Positions 1-10,790 of a stretch of DNA of 64,000 nucleotides are shown piece by piece. The DNA comes from Eublepharis macularius. Taxonomy: Eukaryota; Chordata; Lepidosauria; Squamata; Eublepharidae. The position numbers and the translations under genes are program-made. How positions within the stretch are numbered: position 1 is the stretch's first letter; every line of letters begins with the position of its first letter. The stretch covers positions 66,293,766-66,357,765 of the forward strand of contig NC_072801.1 of NCBI RefSeq assembly GCF_028583425.1, in the 5' to 3' direction. The notes beneath the pieces were generated by a model. It was not told the origin of the DNA and did no database searches. It saw only the letters and a program-made list of their open reading frames with translations.

Positions 1-1390
1 TGGACATAAGATTAAGCAGGTAAAGGTGTTCAGGTATTTGGGAGTTGCATTTCAGTACTCAGGTTCATGGGCTGCACACCTTTCTCAGGTCACAGAATCT
101 GCCCATAAAACAGCCCATTTTGCCCATTCTGCCTATTTTGAGATTTTTCCATACTAAAGGAGGTGCTTATATTCCACATGCCCTGAAGGTTTCTCAAGGC
201 AAGACAATACCTCAGCTTATGTAGGGTGCTCAGGTATCCCTGTACAAAGATTACTCCAAGCTTGAAGTAATCCAATCAAAAACTTTAAGATCTTTATTAG
301 GGGTGCCAAGATGCATCCATAATGCTTTGCTCAGGCTAGAGGCTGGATTAGTAACATTGGAAACCCGGGCATGGTTCCATGCCATCCGTCTATGGCTCAA
401 GATAAAAATTTCCCCTTCAGGATTAACAACTCTAATTTTCCTAGACAGTTTCCATTCAAGATGGATCTCAACAATAGAACGCAAATTGTCGCTACTGGAG
501 CCAGAATAATTATTAAACAGAGACTATGGGACACTTCTCTCCAAGTCGATAGAGCATGGGCCTTAAATGTCCCGTTAGTGGGGAACAGAAAACAAAATTT
601 TACTCCACGTAGCTACCTCTTTTCATTGGAGTTTCCAAAATACCACAGAGCTTTTACCTTAGCATGTTTTAATGCTCTCCCATATGCTGTCTTGGAGGGG
701 AGATACACTCACATCCCATACACAAATCGCCTCTGCCCCTGTCAATCCAGACAGGTAGAGACAATAGAGCATGTCCTTCTATATTGTAAGTTCTATCAGG
801 AGATTCGAACAAAGCGTATCTCACCAGTTATTGCTGCCCACCCAGGCAGACCAAGTCAGTCTTATTCTGCCCTCCTTCTAACTGATTCCTGCCAAGAAAT
901 TACTGCTAAGGCAGTAATCAAGTAGGTTCTGTGCTTTGGCTAGTGTAATCAGACAGAACATTATTACTTCCTCTAGAAATTTTAATTAAGATTTTAACGA
1001 TTTTACCCATTTTAGCACACTGATATACTTAATTCTTAGACGTGTAAACTTAAAATTAATGCTTAAATTAAACTTAAAATTAAACTTAAAATTAATTTAA
1101 AAATTTACAACTCTTACAGTTAAATTTATTTTGTTATCCTTTTAGCTGTTTGCTGTAATGAAATCACTGCTGAGGTAGCAAGATTCTGCACCCTGACTAG
1201 TTAAATTAGATAGATTATCACATCTTCCTTTAAGAAATTTTAACCAATATTTAACAATTTTATTTATTTAAATATATTGTTCAGTTTCCTAGATATGCTT
1301 AGACATGAAATCAATGTATTTGTTATATATTATTGTACATGCTGACTCAAATTCTGATCCTAGATTGTAATAATAAACTTGAACTTGAGT
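1..1390 (+). mobile_element. Non-LTR retrotransposon (LINE) 3' fragment, decayed
   Basis: Conceptual translation in shifting frames gives the end of a reverse-transcriptase ORF: a stretch reading FRYLGV..F near 35-60, then a C-terminal part around 371-925 with a cysteine/histidine cluster (LCPC...ETIEHVLLYC) resembling the zinc-ribbon at the end of several LINE clades. At least two frame changes and an internal stop show it is dead. An AT-rich 3' UTR follows, ending in an ACTTGA-type tail near 1375-1390. It lies in what should be intron 3 of V2R gene 1. The clade is not certain. Confidence 0.6.
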
Positions 1391-1967
1391 ATTTCTTATA
1401 TGTAGGGCAGTAAAATGACCAGAAGCTCTGATTCCGTATTGTTCTTAAATCTCATCTTCCTTATTTTTAACATTCTCAAAATTCTTCAGCTATTTGGGAT
1501 GGGTATTGGTTAGTACTTAGTTGACGGCGTATTCCTTAAGGGTCAGTCCAGACTAGCCATTTTCCACTTCTATATTAGCAGCAGGAAGGATGGGAAGTTG
1601 GGCCACATCAGAGACTGCAGACTCAAGTAGAGTCTTCTTTCAAAATCCCCAAGTAAGGGGAGAGCAGTCTCGGATGCACTCCGTGTAGAAACCTTTCTCG
1701 GGAGCAGAAAGAATGCCAGGTATGGGAGAGAGGGCAATTTAGATCTAGTGCAGTTTCATGCATGCAGATAAGAATCATGGGAAGGCGCTTCTCTTGAGAA
1801 TCACTGTGGGGAGAGATTCAAGGGGACCATTTACAAGGAAATCAGAATTGCAATAAAATGGAACAGTCTAGTTGAAGGAGCAGTGGTCAAAGTTTTGCAA
1901 AGTATCATGTCACAATCTGCTCTCAACGTGTTTGTCTAACTTTGTAAACATTTCTCCTCTTACCCAG
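1391..1967 (+). other. Intron 3 remnant of V2R gene 1
   Basis: No gene seen. From about 1524 the sequence is closely similar to 30850-31289, directly upstream of exon 4 in gene 3, so this is orthologous intron sequence. It ends in a pyrimidine-rich tract and CAG acceptor before exon 4. Confidence 0.7.
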
Positions 1968-2195
1968 CTGAACTCTTTTCTGAGAAAGCTTCGCTTTAAT
2001 AATAGTGCCGGGGATGAAATTTTCTTTGATGAAAATGGGGAAATGACCACTGGATATGATATCATTAATACCATCGCATTCGCCAACGAATCCTTTCAAA
2101 GAGTCCAAGTTGGAAAGATAGACCAGCAAGCTCCTGTCGGCCAGGAGTTCACCATTAACAGAAGCGCCATTGTGTGGAACCCCAAGTTTAAACAG
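1968..2195 (+). CDS. V2R gene 1, exon 4 (Venus-flytrap C-terminal part)
   Basis: 228 bp (76 codons, phase 0 at both ends), flanked by a CAG acceptor and a GTATGA donor. The translation starts [15 protein letters not shown] and contains the GYDIIN segment and [11 protein letters not shown], typical of the fourth coding exon of type-2 vomeronasal receptors, which closes the ligand-binding lobe before the cysteine-rich linker. It is almost identical to exon 4 of gene 3 at 31290-31517. Exons 1-3 of this gene must lie to the left of the window. Confidence 0.9.
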
Positions 2196-2729
2196 GTATG
2201 AGGTGTTTTATCTGAACTTTAGAAGTTGTCATCTGAGAAACATTATGTCTTGTTTACAGTTTGTGAGAATATTTATTCATTTCTCTTCTTACTGAAGAGA
2301 ACCATATCAGTTTGGAATAGTAAAAATGCAATTGATAAGCACTATAAAGATACAATTTAAATGCACAAACAACAAAGAATAATGGCCTGTATCTCGGGCC
2401 CATCCTGAGTCCAAAGGGCCAGCTTGTTCACGGCTACAGGGCACAGGACAGTAAGAAATGGCCAAGAGCTCTTTGGATCTTGCCCTTCAGCTCACATTCA
2501 ATCTTTATTATTGGAAGAAGGAAAGATGTGCAAGTCACAGTACAGTTCAAAGGCGGTAGCTAAAACAAAAAGTGTCCAGTAGCACCTTTAAGACTAACCA
2601 ACTTTATTGTAGCATAAGCTTTTGAGAATCACAGTTCTCTTTGTCAGATGCATGGAGGGCAAGAAGAAACTGGTCAGATATATAGGTGGAGAGGGGAGGG
2701 AGGAGTAGCTGCAAACAGTAACTTCTGAT

Positions 2730-3359
2730 ATGGAGATCGGTTTGCTTCTGTTAAGGAAACGTATCCAACATATTATCACTGATCTGCAACCCATCCTGGA
2801 AAATGATGCCTCTCTCTCAGAAGCCCTGGGTGGAAGACCTCTCCTTGCCTACACACAGCCCTTCAACATTAAACAACTTGTCACTTACAATCATGAATTG
2901 GCTAGCAGTGTCACCAGCACAGGTGCCAGGCCCTGCAACAGACCCAGATGGCAGCTCTGCCTTTATATCTACCCAGGAAATACAATTACAGGACCCAATG
3001 GCATCAACTACACTGTCTCTGGCTCTTACAACTGCTCATCCTCCAATGTGATATATGCCCTCATGTGCCAACAATGTCCATCTGCTCTGTACATTGGACA
3101 AACCAGCCAACCTCTGTGCAAAAGAAAAAATGGACACAAATCTGACATTAAAAATGGCAACATCCAGAAACCAGTGGGAGAACACTTCAATCTACCAGGA
3201 CATTTCATCAAAGACTTAAAGGTCACTGTAGTTCAACAGAAATCTTTCAAAAACAAAATCCAACAGGAAGCTGCTGAATTGGAATTCATATGTAAATTTG
3301 ACTCAGTCAGGCTGGGATTGAATAGAGACTATGAATGGTTGTCTCATTATCAGAAGTAA
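2730..3359 (+). CDS. GIY-YIG endonuclease-domain protein of PLE-C
   Basis: 209-codon open frame starting with ATG inside the left terminal repeat and ending just inside the right one. Residues about 75-85 carry paired cysteines (CNRP..QLC), and residues about 105-150 hold the GIY-YIG nuclease signature with the YIGQTSQPL strand and a following basic helix. In PLEs this domain nicks the target for reverse transcription. Here it is separated from any RT, so at best it is a stand-alone nuclease; transcription is unknown. The copy in gene 3 (32031-32657) ends one short segment earlier at a TAA. Confidence 0.65.
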   Translation: MEIGLLLLRKRIQHIITDLQPILENDASLSEALGGRPLLAYTQPFNIKQLVTYNHELASSVTSTGARPCNRPRWQLCLYIYPGNTITGPNGINYTVSGSYNCSSSNVIYALMCQQCPSALYIGQTSQPLCKRKNGHKSDIKNGNIQKPVGEHFNLPGHFIKDLKVTVVQQKSFKNKIQQEAAELEFICKFDSVRLGLNRDYEWLSHYQK

Positions 3360-3473
3360 CTGACTTCCTTAACAGAAGCAAACTGATCTCCATATCAGAA
3401 GCTACTGTTTGCATCTACTCCTCCCTCCCCTCTCCACCTATATATCTGACCAGTTTCTTCTTCCCCTCCATGC

Positions 3474-3515
3474 ATCTGACGAAGAGAACTGTGATTCTCG
3501 AAAGCTTATGCTACA
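3474..3515 (+). ncRNA. Hammerhead-ribozyme-like core in PLE-C terminal repeat
   Basis: CTGACGA at 3476-3482, a 5-bp stem II (GAGAA at 3484-3488 with TTCTC at 3495-3499), GAAA at 3500-3503, a minimal stem III (GC-TTAT-GC, 3504-3511) and TA at 3512-3513 match the hammerhead core order CUGANGA / stem II / GAAA / stem III / UH. PLEs are known carriers of minimal type-I hammerheads. I could not find a convincing helix I, so activity is uncertain. Confidence 0.5.
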
Positions 3516-3599
3516 ATAAAGTTGGTTAGTCTTAAAGGTGCTACTGGACTCTTTTTGTTTTGCTACTGCAGACTAACACGGCTAACTCCTCTGCATCTT

Positions 3600-4510
3600 T
3601 GAATGTGGTAGCTGGCAGCAGTGTTCCTTACAACCTGCTTTCCCTGTCTTTTTCTTTTGACCTGACTACCATTGAGGAAAAAAAAATTACACAAATATCC
3701 GGGGTAAAATGCTATTTCTGTGGTAAGTGGAACTGTTTTCTAAATGGGAGAAAAAACATTTAAGTATATTGGGGAAGATAAGGGCAGTTAAAATGTTTAT
3801 AATACCCCAGATGGTATATTTATTTCAGGTACTCCTGGAAGAGATATCTAGGAAGCAATTATTTATGTGGGATCAAACAATTAAAAAGTGGGTATTTGGC
3901 TGTAAGGAAGCCAGACTACCAGGAAAAGCGATTTACTCACCAAAAGGGAGATCTAGGGTGGGGCATTCCACAATTGGAAAGATACTACGAAGCTTTCCAA
4001 TTAAGGATGATATTGGAAAAGGATGGTAAAGGTTTGGATAAATGGGTGAGATGGGAAGATAATGTAAACAAAGGAGTAGGTAAGTTTGGAATATTTACAA
4101 CAAAGGTGAAAAAAGAAATAGAGAATTCATTAGGCCCCCGACAGACAGCACTACAAATTTGGAATAAGAAAAAAGCTACCTGGCTGCCAGCACCTTCAAA
4201 ATGGAATCCTTTTGGATCCTTAAATGAAGATTTAAAAAAAAATTGAATGGATTTCTTGGAGGCATTAAAGCAGAAAGATTTATACAGAATGAAAGATTTC
4301 TATGATTCACAAGGAAATTTTATTCCAATGCAAGAAGTATTAGAGAGAGTGAGAAACCAACCATGGCGAAAGATTATGGGTCTATATATGAAACACAGGA
4401 GATATAGTGAAGTAGTAAATATGGAGGACAACCCATTTGAAAAATTATATCGTATAAAGGATGTCAATAAGAAGGGTATAGCAAGGAAATGCCCATCAGA
4501 TTCCCATTCT
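3600..4510 (+). mobile_element. L1-type ORF2 C-terminal fragment
   Basis: Frames broken by small indels translate to the far C-terminus of an L1-like ORF2: [20 protein letters not shown], then [19 protein letters not shown] and, past an in-frame TGA near 4245, a stretch ending [15 protein letters not shown]. It sits in intron 4 of gene 1 directly upstream of exon 5. The equivalent fragment in gene 3 (32925-33637 plus 46030-46225) is split by the Ngaro-type insertion, so this copy gives the uninterrupted empty site near 4309-4330. Confidence 0.75.
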
Positions 4511-4575
4511 GGAGTCTGCCATTCTAGAGGTACATTATTTTCATCCTAAAACACCGTCTTTGTGTCTGCTGTTAG

Positions 4576-4702
4576 GTGGAGCCAACTTCAACTTGTGTCA
4601 AGAGCTGCCAACCCGGATCCAGCAAGCTTACTTTGGAGGGGAGAGAAGCCTGTTGCTATAGCTGTTCTCAGTGCCCTGAAGGGAGGATTTCAGTGCAAAT
4701 TG
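4576..4702 (+). CDS. V2R gene 1, exon 5 (NCD3G cysteine-rich linker)
   Basis: 127 bp from a TTAG acceptor to a GTAAGG donor, phase 0 in and phase 1 out. The translation has the spacing TCVKSCQPG...[11 protein letters not shown], the conserved cysteine pattern of the nine-cysteine linker that couples the Venus-flytrap domain to the seven-helix domain in family-C receptors. It differs from exon 5 of gene 3 by one visible residue (G versus R after QP). Confidence 0.9.
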
Positions 4703-4934
4703 GTAAGGAAAAAAGGAATGATTATTAGAGAAACAAGAGAGAGTTTTACATTTGGGCCAATTCTAATACTCTCTTATGTCAGGAACTGTTGTACAAATGA
4801 GTTTGAGAAAATCTCACTTCCTGAAATGAGGGAGGAAATAGGAGGCATGACATTGTATGGAAATGTTCTTGATACTGATTGTAATAACCACGGACTGTGT
4901 AATTCACCTTGAGTTCAATGAGAATGGCGAACAA

Positions 4935-5091
4935 CAAACAAGCAAGCGAGCGAGCGAGCGAGCGAGCGAACGAGCGAGCGAGCGAGCGAACGAACGAACG
5001 AACGAACGAACGAACGAACGAACGAACGAACGAACGAACGAACGAACAAACAAACAAACAAACAAACAAACAAACAAACAAACAAACAAAC
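4935..5091 (+). repeat. Composite tetranucleotide microsatellite
   Basis: About 155 bp that passes from (GAGC)n through (GAAC)n to (AAAC)n, in intron 5 of gene 1. The paralogous introns hold shorter (AAAC)/(CA) arrays at the same place, so the array has turned over since the genes duplicated. Long SER/NER-type frames across it are repeat artefacts. Confidence 0.95.
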
Positions 5092-5365
5092 AGTGTGGTG
5101 TGCCTGCCCTGAACAAAAGGTTTTTCCCTCAAGGATACCCTTTTCTTCCTCTTCTTTCTCTCCCTATTACATTTTCATAGAAGCTCTGTTGAGAGTATCT
5201 CCAGAATAAGGGAAACTAGCAATTAGTATTCCTGTATATATTAATGTCAGCATCTGATTTCTACACACAAAGTAAAATTCTATGATCACATAAGTGATAA
5301 AGTTTTTGTGAAAGGTTAAACTTGCAGAATATCTTTGTCACAGTGATCTTCCTTTTTAATTTCAG

Positions 5366-6276
5366 ATGCTGACCAATGTCAGAAGTGCCCAGAGGATCAA
5401 TATCCAAATGAAAAGCGAGATCGATGCATTCCACGAAGCTTCACTTTCTTATCCTATGGAGAACCATTGGGAGCAGCCTTGGCTTCTTTTGCCCTTTTAT
5501 CTTCCTTGGCCACCATCATGGTGATGGGGCTCTTTGTTCTGCACTGGGACACTCCCATCGTCAAGGCCAACAACAGGAGCATCACCTGCGCCCTCCTGGC
5601 CTCTCTCCTGCTCGGCTTCCTTTGCTCTTTCCTTTTCATTGGTCAGCCTGGGAAGGTCACCTGTCTTCTGCGGCAAACTGTGTTCGGCGTCACCTTCTCC
5701 ATCTCTGTTTCATGTGTGTTGGCCAAAACCATCACAGTGGTTCTGGTCTTCTTGGCCACTAAGCCAGGAAATAGCATCATGAAATGGGCAGGGAAGAAAC
5801 TGGCAACTTTGGTAATTATTCTCTCTTCTCTCATACAAATTGGCATCTGCACCATCTGGATAGCAACCTCTCCCCCCTTTCCAGAGCTTGACATGCACTC
5901 CCAGATCAGCCAGATCACAGTGCAGTGCAACGAAGGCTCAGAGGTCATGTTCTACCTTGTCCTGGCCTACATGGGCTTTCTGGCCATCATCAGCTTCACT
6001 GTGGCTTTCTTTGCCCGAAAGTTGCCCGACACTTTCAATGAAGCCAAGCTGATCACCTTCAGCATGCTGCTCTTCTGCACTGTTTGGGTTTCCTTTGTCC
6101 CAACCTACTTGAGCACCAAAGGGAAATACATGGTGGCCGTGGAGATCTTCTCCATCCAGGTCTCTAGTGCTGGCTTGTTGGGTTGCATCTTCTTCCCCAA
6201 ATGCTACATTATTTTAGTGAAGCCTCAGCTGAACACCAGGGAGCAGCTTGTTAGGAAGAAGAATGAGCTCACTTAG
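5366..6276 (+). CDS. V2R gene 1, exon 6 (seven-transmembrane domain)
   Basis: 911 bp from a TTTCAG acceptor (phase 1, completing a GAT codon) to TAG. It encodes the last linker cysteines ([12 protein letters not shown]), the [11 protein letters not shown] entry to helix 1, seven hydrophobic helices and the C-terminal [13 protein letters not shown] stretch diagnostic of V2R receptors. No stop or frameshift is present. With exons 4 and 5 this forms an open 3' half of a receptor. The first 515 bp differ from gene 3 by roughly 12% by eye, the last 395 bp by only about 2%. Confidence 0.93.
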
Positions 6277-6744
6277 TTCTTTATCTCTTTCTGCTCTTCA
6301 GACTTTTCTCTCTTCAGCTAGTTCTCTTCACATCTCTTTCTTAGTCTTAATCCAGCACTCTCCAGTGAATACAGGAGACAACCATGTGGCGGTTAGATTT
6401 TGTGTTATTCAAACCCTGATCTCAATATTCAGATTTTAACTTGTCTTCTTCAATGTGGGTTGGTGCTACTGGCATTGCACTGAGTGTATGCATTTGGGCA
6501 AAGCCACCGTGCCTCCAAATGTGGACAGGTCAAATTTCTGCTCCCAAACTCCACCCTTTTCTGTGATGTCATTTAAATCTGTCAAAATTCCAGTTCTGAA
6601 CATAATCCTCTTATGTCACATTATTCCCCCATACACTCTCCAAACTGCCCTCCTGTTTTTCTTAGTGTTAAGGGGGGAAATCCAATCTGATGATCCATAG
6701 GAAAATTCATGCCAACCTTCTCATTCCCAGACCATTCTTTCTCT
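6277..6744 (+). other. 3' flank of V2R gene 1
   Basis: No further gene. Sequence is shared with the 3' flanks of genes 2 and 3. At 6430-6440 (ATTCAGATTTTAACTT) this copy shows the empty site where the paralogous units carry the ORF1-only L1. No clear AATAAA signal was found close to the stop codon. Confidence 0.7.
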
Positions 6745-8312
6745 GAGCCAAAACACACGTTAAGAAATACCTAGGTTCAGCACGTGTTCTCTTACCTCAA
6801 GGTTTGCTGGGATCTGTAGGCGTCCTGGAAGCTTAAAGTTTAGCATTTACAGAGCAGCAGGGAGGGAAATACAGGCGACTGTATTTCCCTTCCCCTTCCT
6901 GCTGCTCTGTAAATGCTAAACTTTAAGCTTCCAGGATGCCTACAGATCCAAGCAAACTTTGAGGTAAGAGAACAAGTTTAGCATTTACAGAGCAGCAGGG
7001 AGGGAAATACAGGCACCTGTATTTCCTTTTTTTTTTAGAAAAATTTATTGGTGAGTATACTTTTCAAATTGAATACATACATTCCCTCAATATCTAATTA
7101 ACCCTATCCCCCACCCTTTTCCTCCCCCCTCTCTATCGACTTCCAACAGCTTTCCAACCCTTAACCCCTCTTATTACTTGTTAATTCCCTTAGTCTAAGC
7201 ACATTCTAATTTTTTTTCCGGGTATTCTATCATATATATCAAATACCCTATCAATATAGCATGCTTCTATCAATTATACTATCAAATATTCTATCAGTAT
7301 AATATACATCTATCAATTATACTATCAATATAGTATAAATCTTATACCCCTCAATGTAGACCAGTATGATATAATATAATATAATATATAACAAAAGTCT
7401 TAGTTTAAACATGTTCTATTTCTTTTAAACATATATTCTATCAAATATACTATTGTCATTATAATATGTATTAACACCCCTACTGTGCACCCTGCCACCA
7501 ATGTGGCACCGCACACAGCACCATACTGCACATTCATTATATAATATACAATCTAATCTACCAACATAATAGTATATATAGTATGCCCCATCAGTATATT
7601 TGTTTAACTATTCCCTTATTCATATACTCTGATAAAGGTATTACTTATCATAACCTCCCTATCTTATTCTTTAAAAAATCAGTTCTAAATTTCATCCCTC
7701 TTCTGCTATATTATAATCCAAGCTTAGATTAAAATAGATATAAATTCTTAATGGTAAAGTCACTTCTCTCTTCTGTTTAAAATGTCTTGTTTCAAAAGTT
7801 CTCAAACTGCCACAGTTCTCCTTTCACACCCCATTTTTTCCCATTTTTTTTGTTTGTTACCTCGCAGTCCGTTAATTCCATCAGTTCTTGTTGTTTCTGT
7901 TTGGTCATATTTTTGCATAGTATCTTCGACTTCTTTTTATTTACAAAAAACCCAGCCAGATCTCCAAATTCCTTTGTCTTCTTTATTACCTTTGGCATAT
8001 TGTCAATTGGATCGTCTACAATCAACCTTATGTCATCCGCAAATGCTCTGACTTTGTAGGTAAACTCTCTTATCTTTATACCTCGGATTGTGTCATCCTC
8101 TCGTATCTGAATCATCAATATCTCCAAAATCAATATGAACAGCAATGGAGACAATGGGCAGCCTTGCCTTGTACCTACAGGCGCCTGTATTTCCCTCCCT
8201 GCTGCTCTGTAAATGCTAAACTTTAAGCTTCCAGGACGCCTACAGATCCCGGCAAACCTTGAGGTAAGAGAACACGTGCTGAACCTAGATATTTCTTAAC
8301 GTGTTTTGGCTC
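6745..8312. mobile_element. Palindromic MITE (interrupted by L1)
   Basis: The outer ends are long inverted repeats (GAGCCAAAACAC... at 6745 and the complement ending ...TTTTGGCTC at 8312), each about 135 bp. A second set of arms around 6888-7026 makes it a folded dimer. Units at 21361 and 58109 lack it and read straight through TTCTCTGTAGCAAC, giving an empty site. No coding capacity of its own; the transposase family is not identified. Confidence 0.75.
7027..8175 (-). mobile_element. 5'-truncated L1-type insertion in the MITE
   Basis: Minus-strand element with poly(A) complement (T-run) at 7027. It encodes part of an L1-type reverse transcriptase near its 5' end (GxRQGCPLSPLLF then FADDI, about 8160-7790), followed by an AT-rich decayed tail. 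A 19-bp target duplication, TACAGGCRCCTGTATTTCC, flanks it at 7008-7026 and 8176-8194 with one mismatch. The target site is itself the palindromic centre of the MITE arm. Confidence 0.85.
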
Positions 8313-10265
8313 TATGTAGCAACTCTCGCACTTCCATTTCTCCTTGATTGTAAGGATCCTCCAGGTAAACTGATCTCTGTAGTTTGTGGATCACTGAAAT
8401 TCAAACAGATATCCTGGCCTCATCTGAAGCTTAGAGCCAAACTACACGAGACACCCAATACATGTTGGGTTCTCACAAGTTTATCTAGTTAAGCCAGCTG
8501 CAGCAGCAGAATCAGAAGGATAGGAGGGAAAGAGTCAACAAGGGGCGCCCAAATTTGACCGGTGACTAGCAGAGGCAGAAGGAGATGCTGCTGCCACCAC
8601 TACAGCTGCTAGACCCCACTGAGGATTCCTCACAATCACCCCATGATATAGGTTAGTGTGCGTGAGTGTGTTAGTGTCCCAGAGTCAGCTTCCCTGAATA
8701 AGTTGGGATTTAAACATGTAAGCCCCCCACCACCACCCCAGAATTTGGTCCGATATGCTAACTCCTATCTAACTCTGTCTTTGTATTCCACCCTCTTTGG
8801 GTGAAAGAGAGAAAAAAGTGACCTGCATATATTGAAATTGCTTAATTATCAGTTGTAAAATTATTTCTATGTGCTATAGGAGCACATATGTGCAATATTG
8901 TAATTTAAAGAACTTGACTGTTAAGAACCCATAATTTTCTGAATGTTCAGTAACGATAAATATTAGAAGGTCATTCAGCTTTGAGATCATGCAATTGTGT
9001 CCTGCTCTGTCACATTTAAATTTCTCCTGTGTCAGAAATCTCTGTAGACAGTTGAACAAAACAAGTAAAAAAAATGTTGGTGTGGTGGTGCAGAGATGCA
9101 GATATCGTAATACTACTGTGGGAAAGACAAGTTGTACTGTTTGGGGAGTAAGAAGAGCCACATTTTCCTTTTGGTTTCTCTTCAGTTGGGCTTGGGGGGA
9201 GTGAGAAAGGATGCAGAATGAAAGAGCTCTGGAAATTGTGTATTCAATTGTAGCTGGAAGTGTGTTCAAGGAAAACTCCTTTTTAAATGAAGCTAGTAAG
9301 AGAATGTAAAACAGTTGATGGCAGGAAGGAAATGGGATTATTTTGATGGAATTAATTAAATGTATTTGTTCTCTTTTCAGTCAGAACTGACATCCATTGT
9401 CTTATATAGATTTAAAATAAATGTTTTCTGGGAAAGGATTAGAAGCTGGGTTGGATCCTGTCAGGTCTTGCCAAGTGCTTCCCCAAACACTTCACTGCAT
9501 CACTTCAGTGTATGAGTTAAAGATGATTTGATTAAAGAAAGATACCAGTTCAAGAGACTGTACAAGGGAATCGACTGGCATGCCTGAAGATAGTAAAACA
9601 GGATCAATTATAGGTTAGTGCCTTCACCCCCCACCACCACCCCAGGGAGAAGGAGAGGCCTTTAGAAGTTTTGGTGCGCGTCACGTGGGAAGAAGGGAGG
9701 GGGGAGAAAGGAGCTCAGCTCAGTCTCTGTGTTAAACCAAGGTCGTGTTCCCAGGCTTCAGCAGGGACTTATAACCAAAACACCTTGCCTGGAAGATAAG
9801 CAGTTAGCTACAAAGCAACAGACGTTTGGTTCTATTTTGCACACACTCAGAGGCCCTGAAGCACACTTGATGCACGGCAGACATGCTGAAAGCCTATTGG
9901 ACAATTCCTGGCTGAATCGTTCAAAGCCCTGTTGTATCCTGTCCTCTCAGAACTAGAAAGTGAAGGAAAATTCCACTTGTAGGCAAAAGCAGCACTTGAA
10001 TCTACGTGAAACTACATGGTTTGCATCAAGGAAAAAAGAGTCACAGTGTAGAAAAAACCCATGCTACCTATGATGAAGTTGGGTTCTAATAAAGGATGCT
10101 AGCAAGAGGCTGATAGCCAGTGGATGATAATGATAGGCAGAGACTTTGTATTCCATGTTGTGCTGCTGCCATGACATCATCTTGCTGAACTCTATGGTTT
10201 AACCATAGAGCTTTGGGCAAATACTAGAGCTGGAGGTGGGAAGTGTCCCCCTAAAGAAAGAGACT
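8313..10265. other. Intergenic spacer between V2R genes 1 and 2
   Basis: No gene supported. The stretch is conserved at 21361-23318 and 58109-60061 in the other spacers. About 9640-9960 is a GC-richer block with a purine-rich tract and a short frame that is conserved only because the DNA is duplicated; it could be an old LTR, but I see no paired end. Confidence 0.5.
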
Positions 10266-10366
10266 TAGGGCCAAGCTACAAGTGACGAATGACACTTGAA
10301 TGGCAGGTGTATTTCTCCCTGTTCACTTCGTCACTTTGTCATTCGTCACTTATAGCTTGGCCCTTA
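10266..10366. repeat. Short MITE with about 27-bp terminal inverted repeats (spacer 1)
   Basis: A 101-bp element whose left end AGGGCCAAGCTACAAGTGAC is mirrored by a complementary right end with one mismatch in the outer part. It has no coding capacity and also occurs at the same place in spacers 2 and 3. Confidence 0.75.
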
Positions 10367-10790
10367 GTCTCTCAAGTTCAAACCCAACTTTTCCATTGAG
10401 CTGGTGGCCCTCATACGGAACTCCTCGTCATATTGGAGCCAGGCTGCTCCAGCGAAGTCCATATAGGCCTGGTAAATACTGTTGATATACTGAAAAAGTG
10501 GGGCAGCTTGCGAAGGTTGTGCCCTGGCGACAATGCCAGCATCAATCAACATCCCCAGGAGCTAATTGGCCCATGTCCTATCCACCTTCCTGCGCTTCAA
10601 GCGTTCCTTCTCCTGGTCATCCAACTCCTCCTTCTCTTTCTTTTCTAACTCTCTCAAGAGGAATGTGAAAACATCCACATAGCCTCCCTTCAGGATCTTC
10701 TCCCTGGTGGCCAGAGTCAGATGATCACCCAATGGCATTGCTGTGTCCTCAAAAGGAAAAGCGTGGAAAGGAACAGACCCATAGGTGGCA
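10367..10790 (-). pseudogene. Ngaro-type ORF1 (gag-like) relic, spacer 1
   Basis: Minus-strand translation gives VPFHAFPFEDTAMPLGDHL, REKILKGGYVDVF, an acidic/basic stretch ending KRRKVDRTWAN, an in-frame TAG, then AGIVARAQPSQAAPLFQY and [14 protein letters not shown]. This aligns along its length with ORF1 of the Ngaro-type element at 42115-42490, so it is a gag-like fragment of the same superfamily. It abuts the MITE on one side and a minisatellite on the other. The same nonsense codon is in the copies at 23.4 kb and 60.2 kb. Confidence 0.8.

Larger units (their letters stand above)
2564..3567 (+). mobile_element. PLE-C: RT-less Penelope-like element with long inverted termini (copy 1)
   Basis: About 200-bp inverted terminal repeats (roughly 2564-2760 and 3358-3567) enclose one open frame of 209 codons (2730-3359). 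That frame has a basic/hydrophobic linker, a CNRPRWQLC cysteine pair and a GIY-YIG-type nuclease core (VIYALMC...[10 protein letters not shown]). This is the C-terminal half of a PLE protein; the reverse transcriptase is absent. The flanks share GGTAGCT, a probable target duplication (9 bp, GTGGTAGCT, in the copy at 31.9-32.9 kb). It lies in intron 4 of gene 1. PLE copies with terminal repeats in either orientation are known; the loss of RT is seen here directly. Confidence 0.8.

Noticed and set aside
4857-5180. Long frames on both strands rich in SER/TNER or VCLF repeats
   Set aside because: They are translations of a tetranucleotide microsatellite; no conserved flank and the paralogous introns do not keep them.
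9729-9956. 75-codon ORF conserved in three spacers
   Set aside because: Conservation is explained by segmental duplication; one copy differs by a 15-bp insertion and no domain is recognisable.
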